From Lachnospiraceae bacterium (GTDB lineage: Bacteria; Bacillota; Clostridia; Lachnospirales; Lachnospiraceae), in assembly GCA_910574965.1 (NCBI GenBank), contig CAJTDB010000002.1:124001-188000 (forward strand): a stretch of 64,000 nt of DNA, written 5' to 3'. Below the pieces are notes generated by a model. The model did no database searches. It was not told where the DNA came from and saw nothing but the letters and a program-made list of their open reading frames with translations. Positions 53,485 to 61,417 of this stretch are shown piece after piece. Positions within the stretch are counted from its first letter, which is position 1, and every line of letters starts with the position of its first letter. The position numbers and the translations under genes were made by a program.

Positions 53485-54774
53485 TTATAAAAATCCAAAT
53501 AATTTAGGCAGAAACAGCGTCCAGACAGGGAACATGCTCACCAGTGCCAGAACGGAAAAGGAAATAACAAGAAATGGAATCATTGCCTTTACCACATCTT
53601 CAAACTTCCGCTTCCCCACTGCGGAGGCACTGTATAAGACTACACCCACCGGCGGCGTAATCAGCCCCAGAGTCAGGTTCAGAAGCACCGCGACTGCAAA
53701 ATGCACCGGATGTACACCGACCTCATACATAATCGGCGCCAGTATGGGAACAAAAAGGATGATGGCTGCCCCGGTATCCATAAACATGCCCACAATCAGC
53801 AGAAACAGGTTGATTAACAGAAGCAGTACATATTTGTTATTCGACAGCGACAGCAGCAGTCCGGCGATCTGCTCCGGAATCCGCTCTCTTCCCATAATCC
53901 AGGCAAAGACCGACGCAAAAGAAATAATCAGAAAAATATTGGCCATCTGGTGGGCGACATTTTCCAGCGCCGCTGCAAAATCCTTCACATGATAGTTCCG
54001 GTATACGACTGCCCCTAAAAGCAGGGAATATACACAGGCAATATTGGCTGACTCTGTGGCTGTGAAAAAGCCGCCCAGCACACCGCCAATAATGATGAAG
54101 GGCATCCCAAGGGTAATCAGGCCATCGATCACAATCCGGCGCTTTTCCTTTCCGGTATGCTTCTCTTTTCCCGCCGGAAAGTTCTTCCGGTCCCGAATGG
54201 ACAGAATATACAGAATCTGCGCCAGTCCCAGCATAATGCCCGGCAGCAGGCCCGCCAGAAAAAGCGCCCCCACCGACAGTCCCATAACACTGGCATACAA
54301 AACTGCAATGTTGCTGGGCGGAATCAGCGGACTTTGCAGGGAAGAGGCCGCCGTCAGCGCGCAGGAAAAGTTCGGGTCGTATCCCTCTTCGTCCATAGCA
54401 TCCATCTCCACTTTGCCAAGAGCTGCAATATCTCCAAGAGCCGTACCGGAAATACTTCCAAACACCATACTTACCAGCACATTCACATAAGCCAGTCCGC
54501 CCCGGAACCTGCCGACGAACAGTTTAACGAACCGGAACAGTTTCCCGGAAATGTCCGCGCTGACCATAATATCCGCCGCCAGCAGGAAGAAGGGAATGGC
54601 CAGAAGCTGAAACTGGTTCACGCCTTCATAAAGCCGGTTGGGAATGACCACAATATAATCCGGATTCGTAATCAGAATATAGACCAGCCCTGTAATCCCC
54701 ATGGAATAGGAAATCGGAATACCGATTAGAATCGTCCCCAGCAGGATTCCCATGGCAACGGCAAATTCTGTCAT
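53485..54774 (-). CDS. dctM: TRAP transporter large permease (DctM)
   Basis: 429 residues, about 12 helices, with GILLGTILIGIPISYSMGITG, LLAADIMVSADISGKLFRF, LVSMVFGSISGTALGDIAALG and TLGLITPPVGVVLYSASAV, the DctM signature. Drives Na+-coupled uptake of an organic acid with DctQ and DctP. Its start overlaps dctQ by four bases. Confidence 0.95.
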   Translation of the reverse strand: MTEFAVAMGILLGTILIGIPISYSMGITGLVYILITNPDYIVVIPNRLYEGVNQFQLLAIPFFLLAADIMVSADISGKLFRFVKLFVGRFRGGLAYVNVLVSMVFGSISGTALGDIAALGKVEMDAMDEEGYDPNFSCALTAASSLQSPLIPPSNIAVLYASVMGLSVGALFLAGLLPGIMLGLAQILYILSIRDRKNFPAGKEKHTGKEKRRIVIDGLITLGMPFIIIGGVLGGFFTATESANIACVYSLLLGAVVYRNYHVKDFAAALENVAHQMANIFLIISFASVFAWIMGRERIPEQIAGLLLSLSNNKYVLLLLINLFLLIVGMFMDTGAAIILFVPILAPIMYEVGVHPVHFAVAVLLNLTLGLITPPVGVVLYSASAVGKRKFEDVVKAMIPFLVISFSVLALVSMFPVWTLFLPKLFGFL

Positions 54775-55277
54775 GTGTCATTCCCCCCTTTCCAAAATAT
54801 AGAAAGCGCCGTGTCCAGAAGCTTCCAGAGAAGCTGAAAGGATACGATCAGGCTTCCGAAAAGAATACTGGACTTTGGTATAAACATACTGATTCGAAGA
54901 GCCGGCGATATTTCGTTCATGCTGTAGCGAACCTGGGACAAAGAGAGGAAAAAGATCACCGCCATAAACGCCAGCATAACCGCCTGGATGGCAAGCTCCA
55001 GATAATCGCGGAGCTTTCCGGAAAACCGGTCTTTCAGAAACGTAACGGAAGAATTTTCCCCCGAACGAATCAGCATACTGGCTCCTAAAAATGCCAGCCA
55101 GATCATACAATATCTGGCGGCCTCCTCCGTCCACGCAATAGAAGTCCGGATCAGATAGCGTCCGATAACCTGATACAGCACCGATAAGAACATGAGAAAT
55201 GTAAGTATCACACAGAGGATGCTGGCCACTTTATCAATGATCTCGGAAATTTCATCCAGTTCTTTTCTTAGTTTCAT
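54771..55277 (-). CDS. dctQ: TRAP transporter small permease (DctQ)
   Basis: 168 residues, four helices, with IGRYLIRTSIAWTEEAARYCMIWLAFLGASML, the EEAARY pattern of DctQ. AGGAGGGC before the ATG follows palindromic element e. Overlaps dctM by four bases. Confidence 0.92.
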   Translation of the reverse strand: MKLRKELDEISEIIDKVASILCVILTFLMFLSVLYQVIGRYLIRTSIAWTEEAARYCMIWLAFLGASMLIRSGENSSVTFLKDRFSGKLRDYLELAIQAVMLAFMAVIFFLSLSQVRYSMNEISPALRISMFIPKSSILFGSLIVSFQLLWKLLDTALSIFWKGGNDT

Positions 55278-55294
55278 AATGCCCTCCTATCTAT

Positions 55295-55392
55295 AGTTCC
55301 TCATCCTCCCAAAACATGCCCGCCGGTCCGGAAAGATTTCCGCTCGCTCTGCGTCCTGAAATCTTTCCGGGCATGTTTGGGAAGAATGCTGT
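55295..55392 (-). repeat. Palindromic leader element e (single copy)
   Basis: Minus strand starts ACAGCATTCTTCCCAAACAT, pairs with ATGTTTTGGGAGGATG, bulge GGACCGGC, inner stem GGAAAGATTTC/GAAATCTTTCC, and ends GATGAGGAACT followed by ATAGATAGGAGG, the dctQ ribosome site. One mismatch from the usual GATGCGGAACT. Between dctP and dctQ. Confidence 0.82.
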
Positions 55393-55432
55393 TTATAGCC
55401 GCTGCGTGACAACTCGAAAGAGTAAAGTCCTG

Positions 55433-56650
55433 TCACTCCTCCTGTTTGGATGCGGAAGACTTTTTCATCTTGACCGCCAGAATCAGGATCACAAGTACAA
55501 GCACCACAATGGCCACAATATACGGAATCACATTGGCCTGACTGGCCGCAGCAGTTACAGCTCCCGCCGTCTGGCTTCCCCCTGCTGTCTGTCCCTTTTG
55601 CGCCAGGGCCTCCACAAAAGCATCCACCGGCTCCTCACCGATCTCGCCCTTCAGCCATTCTATAACCGGCTCCTGCACCACCTTAAATGTCTCTTTCTCC
55701 TCTGCCGAAGGCGCATATACTTCCACCCCTTTATCTGTCAGAAGATTCAGGGCCAGTCCTTCGGATGCTCCGATCGTTCCTCTGGCTGCAGTCTGAGCCA
55801 TCTTTCCGCCGTCCAGCACTACGGTCTGAAGCTCTTCCGGCAGTGATCTAAGCCAGGATTCGTTGACAATGATAAATGCCGGTGAGATGGAATGCCCGTC
55901 TAAACTATAATACTTCTGCTGCTCATAAATAGAGTTGTCCAGCATTACAAGCGGCGCGTTCTCCTGTCCGTCCACCACGCCTGTCTGAAGTGCAGAGTAC
56001 AGCTCACTGAAAGCAAGCGCTGTCGGTGTCGCTCCCAGCGTTTCCAGCGTCGTAATATAAGATGCACTCTGCATACAGCGAATCTTCAGACCTTTTAGGT
56101 CCTCCGCCGTATGAATCTGCCGGACATTGTTGGAAAAGTTCCGGAAACCTCCATTGTCAAAAGCCGCCACAATCCGTACCCCGCAGCTCTGGGCGATCTC
56201 CTCCACCATGGACGCCGTATAGGCACCGTCCAGAAATTCATAGAAATCAATCCGGTTGTCGAAGACGTAAGGAATCGAGAACACCTGTATATTGGGATAG
56301 TAATTGGACAGATCCGAGTCCCCCGCCGTACTGCACTCAATTACCCCCTGCATACACTGCAGAAGAATTTCCGACGCATTTCCAAGCGCACTGTTGGTGT
56401 AAATATTGACTGCAATCCGCCCATTGGATGCAGCCTCCACATAATTTTTAAAGGCCAACTGGGCTGCATAGTTAAAATTGATAACCGTATTGGTGCCAAT
56501 GGCCGTATACTCCGTAGAACTGCACGCAATACTAATGGAATATTCCGGCTCCGGCTCTGCCGCCAGGCATCTGAAAGCACTGCCCGCAAACAGAAAAGCA
56601 GCTATGGCAAGTGATGTCAAAATCCTCATAATTTTCATTTTTTTCTTCAT
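55433..56650 (-). CDS. dctP: TRAP transporter solute-binding protein with C-terminal membrane anchor
   Basis: 405 residues: cleavable-looking signal (ILTSLAIAAFLFAGSAFRCLA), DctP fold with TNSALGNASEILLQCMQGVIE, VRQIHTAEDLKGLKIRCMQS and ALQTGVVDGQENAPL (conserved Arg and Asn ligands), then an Ala/Gly/Thr linker and a C-terminal helix IVAIVVLVLVILILAVKM with a basic tail. Ordinary DctP proteins are about 330 residues and are not anchored this way. The substrate is unknown. Palindromic element f lies before its ATAGGAG site. Confidence 0.9.
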   Translation of the reverse strand: MKKKMKIMRILTSLAIAAFLFAGSAFRCLAAEPEPEYSISIACSSTEYTAIGTNTVINFNYAAQLAFKNYVEAASNGRIAVNIYTNSALGNASEILLQCMQGVIECSTAGDSDLSNYYPNIQVFSIPYVFDNRIDFYEFLDGAYTASMVEEIAQSCGVRIVAAFDNGGFRNFSNNVRQIHTAEDLKGLKIRCMQSASYITTLETLGATPTALAFSELYSALQTGVVDGQENAPLVMLDNSIYEQQKYYSLDGHSISPAFIIVNESWLRSLPEELQTVVLDGGKMAQTAARGTIGASEGLALNLLTDKGVEVYAPSAEEKETFKVVQEPVIEWLKGEIGEEPVDAFVEALAQKGQTAGGSQTAGAVTAAASQANVIPYIVAIVVLVLVILILAVKMKKSSASKQEE

Positions 56651-56669
56651 TTTTGTTTTCTCCTATGAA

Positions 56670-56766
56670 AGTCCCGCATCGTTCCGGAATATGCCCCTTA
56701 TCCGGAAACATTTTCTCTCACATCCGTTCACGAAAATCTTTCCCGCATATTCCGGATCGATGCTGA
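56670..56766 (-). repeat. Palindromic leader element f (single copy)
   Basis: Minus strand CAGCATCGATCCGGAATATGC pairs with GCATATTCCGGAACGATGC; bulge GGATAAGG, inner stem GGAAA.ATTTTC, loop GTGAACGGATGTGAGA, end GATGCGGGACT, then TTCATAGGAG, the dctP ribosome site. It is the only locus where the element follows a promoter directly rather than a gene. Confidence 0.85.
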
Positions 56767-56855
56767 TAAAATGTTCTGCATGTATCCAATCCATGCCCCG
56801 CCAAATACACTTCTTATCATTCCCGTTACGCTCTTGTCTAAACCCCCTTTTCTCA

Positions 56856-56874
56856 GTCTGATGTCAGACATGTT
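56856..56874. promoter_or_regulatory. GntR-type operator, copy 1
   Basis: GTCTGATGTCAGACATGTT, an exact 19-base copy of the site in the dctP promoter, 67 bases downstream of it and 82 bases before element f ends. Its core ATGTCAGACAT is palindromic. Confidence 0.75.
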
Positions 56875-56914
56875 GTTTTCCCCGATTCTGACCTCCTCTC
56901 TTTTGTTTCCTTCT

Positions 56915-56943
56915 CCTATACGGTCTGATGTCAGACATGTTAA
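56915..56943 (-). promoter_or_regulatory. dctP operon promoter overlapped by GntR-type operator, copy 2
   Basis: Minus-strand TTAACA (56943-56938), 17-bp spacer, TATAGG (56920-56915). The operator GTCTGATGTCAGACATGTT (56923-56941, plus reading) fills the spacer and the edge of the -35, so a bound regulator would block polymerase. The 308-base gap 56651-56958 is accounted for by element f and the two operators. Confidence 0.75.
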
Positions 56944-56958
56944 AATTCCAGAAAGTCC

Positions 56959-57660
56959 TTACTCCGTGATCTGCAGGATTTTCTCAATATGCTCTACGAC
57001 TTCATAAATATGTTCACGCATCACTTGCTCTGCCTGTTCCACATCCTGGTTCCGCAGTGCCTGAATAATCCGCCGGTGCCCCTCTGCTGCCTGTTTAAAA
57101 TACTTTGTGAACATAAACCCCTTGATCCGATACTCTGCATAGGACGTCTCAAACATACGGTAAATGTCCTCTAAGAGTTCCATATCTGCAGTCTTGATAA
57201 TCAGACGGTGAAACGCCTCGTCATACTGCAGCATAGCAGACACATCCGCCGCACTGGTCCCCTCATAGGCATGATTGATCGATGTCAGCTTTGCAAGCAC
57301 TTCATCGGTCATCTTCGGCACTGCCTTTTGGATGGCCAGACACTCCAGCACGACGCGAATATCCACCAGATCAGAAAAAACCTCTGTCCTGGAACGGTAC
57401 CACTGATCCATGTCCTGTGCCGGAATTTCCGCTGACAGGATAAAGCTTCCCTTTCCTTTGATGATCTCAATCATACCTTCCGCCTGGAGCATCTTCAAAG
57501 CTTCTCTTACAGAAGAGCGCCCTACAGAATATGACTCTGCCAGCATCTTTTCGCTTGGAAGCTTTCCGTCTGCCTTAAATTCTCCTTTTTGGATTCGTTC
57601 TTTAATATTGTCTACCAGATAGGACGCTACGGATTCCCATGGGCTGTATTTCATCTGCAT
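56959..57660 (-). CDS. GntR-family regulator with FCD domain
   Basis: 233 residues: winged-helix (about 1-75; LVDNIKERIQKGEF, LPSEKMLAESYSVGRSSVREALKMLQAEGMI) and an all-helical FCD ligand domain (about 90-225, with DEAFHRLIIKTA, HRRIIQALRNQD and MREHIYEVV). FCD regulators respond to organic acids or sugar acids. It lies upstream of and parallel to the TRAP operon and carries near-identical operators before both itself and dctP, so it probably represses both until the substrate is present. Confidence 0.92.
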   Translation of the reverse strand: MQMKYSPWESVASYLVDNIKERIQKGEFKADGKLPSEKMLAESYSVGRSSVREALKMLQAEGMIEIIKGKGSFILSAEIPAQDMDQWYRSRTEVFSDLVDIRVVLECLAIQKAVPKMTDEVLAKLTSINHAYEGTSAADVSAMLQYDEAFHRLIIKTADMELLEDIYRMFETSYAEYRIKGFMFTKYFKQAAEGHRRIIQALRNQDVEQAEQVMREHIYEVVEHIEKILQITE

Positions 57661-57683
57661 ATTTTAATTCGTATCCTTCTCAT

Positions 57684-57746
57684 ACATGTCTGACATGAGA
57701 CACGTTAAATATGGTTTTATTATAACAGCTTTCTACAAAGAGTCAA
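57684..57746 (-). promoter_or_regulatory. gntR promoter with third operator copy
   Basis: Minus-strand TTGACT (57746-57741), 16-bp spacer, TATAAT (57724-57719). Just downstream, 57684-57701 holds the operator in inverted orientation (minus reading GTCTCATGTCAGACATGT, one change from the other copies), covering the expected start of transcription. Confidence 0.75.
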
Positions 57747-57788
57747 TTACATTCTTTTACAAAAATCCGTCTTCTTTTTTGTGACATT

Positions 57789-58014
57789 TTACTGAATTTT
57801 CTGAAAAAACTGGAGAGGGTTCCCGTATACATCAAATGTGCCGGACATTCCCTCCCCATTTGTCATCCATTGCCGTAATACTCTCTGATCGCCCCCAGAA
57901 CCGTGGTCACACGCGGAGCCTCTATCCGATAGACCGCATTCATTCTGCCGGACAGATGACTCTTTTTCGATATTCTTCGGCACTCACAGAATCAGCAGGC
58001 GGTATCCCTGTCAT
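57789..58014 (-). other. Three tiny ATGA-coupled frames after the ABC permease gene
   Basis: Directly behind the permease stop, ATGA overlaps chain three short frames: 58014-57940 (24 residues, MTGIPPADSVSAEEYRKRV...), 57943-57863 (26 residues, MNAVYRIEAPRVTTVLGAIR...) and 57866-57789 (25 residues, ending NPLQFFQKIQ). Each moves by -1. They might be small peptides made by coupled translation or the rest of a gene broken by frameshifts; the peptides look protein-like but were not recognised. This is most of the 350-base gap 57661-58010; the remainder is the gntR promoter. Confidence 0.35.
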
Positions 58015-60557
58015 ACATTCTCATCCCGCAGAGCATCGATAATATTTTCCTTCCGAACCTTTCCTGTTGCATAAAACATGGTGAGAAACACGATGCCAAA
58101 CACTCCAAGCACGCTGAAGGCTGCGGCTCTCCATGGAAATACATAGGCGAAGTCATCCATTTTCTCTATGGAAACAAGTACCTTATAGATCAGAAAAGAC
58201 AAGATTCCTGACAGCAGAAGTCCGTACAAGAGCGTACGCATCCCATAAAAAACGCATTCCAGATTCATCATCCGGCAAAAACCGCGCTCTGACATTCCTA
58301 CGGACCGAAGCATGGCAAGCTCCCGCCGCCGCAACTGGATATTCGTGGAAATCGTATTGAATACATTGGCAACGGCGATTAAAGAGAGCATAAAAACGAA
58401 CATATACATAAATACATCAATCACGAAACTCAGATTGCGGAACAGCTCAAATGCTTTGGACAAGTTATAAAGCATATAGCTGCCTTCTGTCTCCTGCTCG
58501 GTGAGCAGGCTTTGAAGGGCTGTTATCGTCTTAGACGGTGTGCTGCTCCAAAAAATCATACCCTGCTGCAGTTTCCCGTCCAGTGTGGGAATCCCGTCAA
58601 AATATGGCTTCTGCTGCATCGGCACCGTCATCACAAAGATCCAATCCGGTACGTCCATAAACGTCGTATCCAGCGGATAGTTGTCAACCAATGCAGCGCA
58701 TATTTCCTTCTCCTCTTCTCCGGATGAAGACATAAGCGTAAAATTTATAAAACTTCCTGTACCATAGACCGTATGCGTCTCTGCATCCACTGCACACATC
58801 AGCACTTTTGCATCTGGTCCCGTATATTCCTCTCTTGGCAGACCCTTTTCGCGGAGAAAATCAAAAAAGAGATCGTCCTCAATGAACTGCACATACAGGG
58901 GAATCTGCTGCACCGGACCTTCACTGCTGTCCCCCATTTTCTCCCGGTACGGTTCCAGTATATTCTCCGGAAGCTCATCGGTCATAGCTGTATAGATCGG
59001 ATTTATCTGCCAGGTGCTTTTGTAAATGCCCTCTGCCCCTTCCATCTGCTTATACAGTCGAACAAACGTTTCCTCTGACATATCTTCCGCCACAAACAGT
59101 ACATCACCGTCTGCCGCCTGTGCCGTAATCTCCCCGGCCACCCGTTTCAGTGTTGTTTGAAATGCGCTTCCGGTAATTGCCAGAACCATGCTGAATGTAA
59201 GAGAAAGAATGACGCTTCGATACCGTTTTTTGTTTCTCTTAAAATTTTTCATTGCCAGAACCCCCTCCAGCCCGAAAAGTTTCCATACAGCCTTTGAGGT
59301 CCGCAGAGATTTTTCTTCCGCCCGAATCTCCCCGGTCTGCCGAATGCACTCCAGCACGGGAGTCAAAGCCGCTTTTCTCGCCGGGATCCAGGCAGAGATC
59401 AGAATTGTGACCATACTGACCGCCGCCGCCAGCAGCAGTGCCGGAAAGGATACGCTCAGCTTCAAAGGCACCCCGCTGGACAAAATATTTCCAAAATGGT
59501 CCGACACTGCCGGAAGGAGCATTTTCACGCATCCGACACCTGCCAGAAGACCGAAAGGAATCCCCGCGCTTCCAATACAGAATCCTTCAAACAGCACCGA
59601 CTCTTTAAGCTGTGCAGACGTAGCTCCCACCGACATCAGGATGCCAAACTGCTGGATACGTTCATTCAGAGAGATGTGGAAGGAATTATAGATCAGAAAC
59701 ACAGAGGCTGTCATAATGATCACGCCCAGAATACCCCCAATGGAATATAAAAACGCCTGAAAGATGGGGTCATCCGTAATCCCCATAAAACGGAGCAGAT
59801 TTTCATTGACCGCCCAAGCACTCTCACCATGTCTGCGCCCGGCATAATCTTTCGCCTGACGAGGCGCATAAAGCTTCACATACACACTGTATCGCCCGGA
59901 CTGTTCTTCCTCCCCTGGTCTGGTAAGCAGCGTATAGCCAGGTGCTTCATGCAGTTCAAATCCGGGCCGCTCATAGATCCCGGTCACCGTATAGATTCTG
60001 GTTTCTTTTATTTCCAGCGTCTCTCCTGTCTGGTACGAATCGCACTGCGTCAGAAGCTGCCCTTCGATTCTCCGTTCACCCACGGCTAATTCCAGCGTAT
60101 CGCCCACGGAGATACGGACGCCGGCTTTGATGGCAATGTGATCCGGGATCAGCACTTCCCGCTCATTCTCCGGCATCCGTCCGGCAGTCAGATGAACCGG
60201 GAGTTCCTTCAGCGCCTCATCCGAAAATCCTCCAAGAAACAAGTACGGCTTTTCTGCACTCATCTCTCCCGCGCCCTCCAGCAGGGCATAGCCGATATTT
60301 TCAAATGCGGCTGTTCCCGCCGTCTCTTCCTCCTCCTGCAGTTCCTGCAGAAAAGCCGGATCTGCATCCGAAAAAAGCACATGCCATTCGCCGCCTTTTG
60401 CAATCTCCGCATGAATCAGGTACTGCAGCAGAGAAGTGCCGAATGTAACAATACCGGTAAACATCGCGGCGGACAGCACCACCCCTGTAATGGTCACTAA
60501 CGTCCGTGTCCGGTTTCTGCAAAGTCCCAAAAGAGCAGTCTTATGAAAAACATTCAT
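58011..60557 (-). CDS. FtsX/MacB-type ABC transporter permease (two FtsX domains)
   Basis: 848 residues: an N-terminal helix (LVTITGVVLSAAMFTGIVTF), a soluble region, three helices (about 270-390), a second anchor near 450 (VILSLTFSMVLAITGSAF), a large extracytoplasmic region and three C-terminal helices (about 715-835; NVFNTISTNIQLRRRELAMLRSVGMS). The doubled FtsX layout is that of antimicrobial-peptide or lipid-type export permeases. Overlaps the ATPase gene by four bases. Confidence 0.9.
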   Translation of the reverse strand: MNVFHKTALLGLCRNRTRTLVTITGVVLSAAMFTGIVTFGTSLLQYLIHAEIAKGGEWHVLFSDADPAFLQELQEEEETAGTAAFENIGYALLEGAGEMSAEKPYLFLGGFSDEALKELPVHLTAGRMPENEREVLIPDHIAIKAGVRISVGDTLELAVGERRIEGQLLTQCDSYQTGETLEIKETRIYTVTGIYERPGFELHEAPGYTLLTRPGEEEQSGRYSVYVKLYAPRQAKDYAGRRHGESAWAVNENLLRFMGITDDPIFQAFLYSIGGILGVIIMTASVFLIYNSFHISLNERIQQFGILMSVGATSAQLKESVLFEGFCIGSAGIPFGLLAGVGCVKMLLPAVSDHFGNILSSGVPLKLSVSFPALLLAAAVSMVTILISAWIPARKAALTPVLECIRQTGEIRAEEKSLRTSKAVWKLFGLEGVLAMKNFKRNKKRYRSVILSLTFSMVLAITGSAFQTTLKRVAGEITAQAADGDVLFVAEDMSEETFVRLYKQMEGAEGIYKSTWQINPIYTAMTDELPENILEPYREKMGDSSEGPVQQIPLYVQFIEDDLFFDFLREKGLPREEYTGPDAKVLMCAVDAETHTVYGTGSFINFTLMSSSGEEEKEICAALVDNYPLDTTFMDVPDWIFVMTVPMQQKPYFDGIPTLDGKLQQGMIFWSSTPSKTITALQSLLTEQETEGSYMLYNLSKAFELFRNLSFVIDVFMYMFVFMLSLIAVANVFNTISTNIQLRRRELAMLRSVGMSERGFCRMMNLECVFYGMRTLLYGLLLSGILSFLIYKVLVSIEKMDDFAYVFPWRAAAFSVLGVFGIVFLTMFYATGKVRKENIIDALRDENV

Positions 60558-61288
60558 ACTCCCGCCTCCCTTCTCCCCTGGGTATTCTGCATGTTGGCCG
60601 AAGCCGTCCTGCCAGCCCTGCTGTCTCTGACTACCCTGCCGTCTGCGATCGTGAGGATCCGTTCTGCCTGCAGGGCAATATTTTCATCGTGGGTCACCAG
60701 AAGCAGTGTCTGTTTGTATTTTTGATTGCTCTCTTTTAAAAGCTGCAGAATCTCATATCCGTTTTTGCTGTCTAAAGATCCCGTCGGTTCGTCCGCCAGC
60801 ATAACGGCCGGTGCATTCATCAGTGCACGGCCGATGGCAACCCTCTGCTGCTGCCCGCCGGAGAGCTGATTTGGCAGATGTCTTCTTCGATCCTTTAATC
60901 CCAGATGCTCCAAAAGGTCCTCTAAACGCTCCTGGTTGACCTTCCGACGGTCCATCAAAACCGGCAGTGTTATATTTTCCACCACATTCAGTGTGGGAAT
61001 CAAATTGTTAAACTGATAAATAAGTCCTACCTGTCGTCTCCGGAAGACAGCCAGTTGTTCTCTGTTCCCCGCATAAATATCCTGCCCGTCCAGATAAACT
61101 TTTCCCCGTGTAGGAATATCCACACCGGCGATGGCATGAAGAAGCGTAGATTTCCCTGAACCGGAAGAACCGATGATCGCGGTAAACTCTCCCTTTGGAA
61201 CTTTCAGGGAAACATGATCCAAGGCCGTCACCTGATTCGCCCCTTTTCCGTAGATTTTGCAAAGATTTCTGACCTCCAAAAATTCCAT
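60554..61288 (-). CDS. ABC transporter ATP-binding protein (LolD/MacB/BceA type)
   Basis: 244 residues from ATG 61288 (AGGAGG eight bases upstream): P-loop GSSGSGKSTLLH, signature LSGGQQQRVAIGRAL, Walker B VMLADEPTGSLDSKNG, and the family motif IYQFNNLIPTLNVVENI. A longer open frame upstream lacks a ribosome site. Works with the FtsX permease, controlled by the two-component genes upstream. Confidence 0.94.
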   Translation of the reverse strand: MEFLEVRNLCKIYGKGANQVTALDHVSLKVPKGEFTAIIGSSGSGKSTLLHAIAGVDIPTRGKVYLDGQDIYAGNREQLAVFRRRQVGLIYQFNNLIPTLNVVENITLPVLMDRRKVNQERLEDLLEHLGLKDRRRHLPNQLSGGQQQRVAIGRALMNAPAVMLADEPTGSLDSKNGYEILQLLKESNQKYKQTLLLVTHDENIALQAERILTIADGRVVRDSRAGRTASANMQNTQGRREAGV

Positions 61289-61345
61289 CCTATGTGCCTC
61301 CTGTCTCGCTTGCTGAAAAAATACTGTTTTTGCGTTTACAAACAT

Positions 61346-61404
61346 ATCATAGAACTTCCGCCTTACAAATCTGTGACTTTTTGGTGAGAGATCTGTCACT
61401 TTTG
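61346..61404 (-). promoter_or_regulatory. Promoter of the ABC genes with direct repeats
   Basis: Minus-strand TATGAT (61351-61346) with no good -35. In its place lie two direct repeats, atctgtgactttt (from 61369) and atctgtcactttt (from 61391), 22 bases or two helical turns apart. That spacing and place fit binding of an OmpR-type activator, likely the neighbouring response regulator. Confidence 0.6.
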
Positions 61405-61417
61405 TATAAGTATCCTG

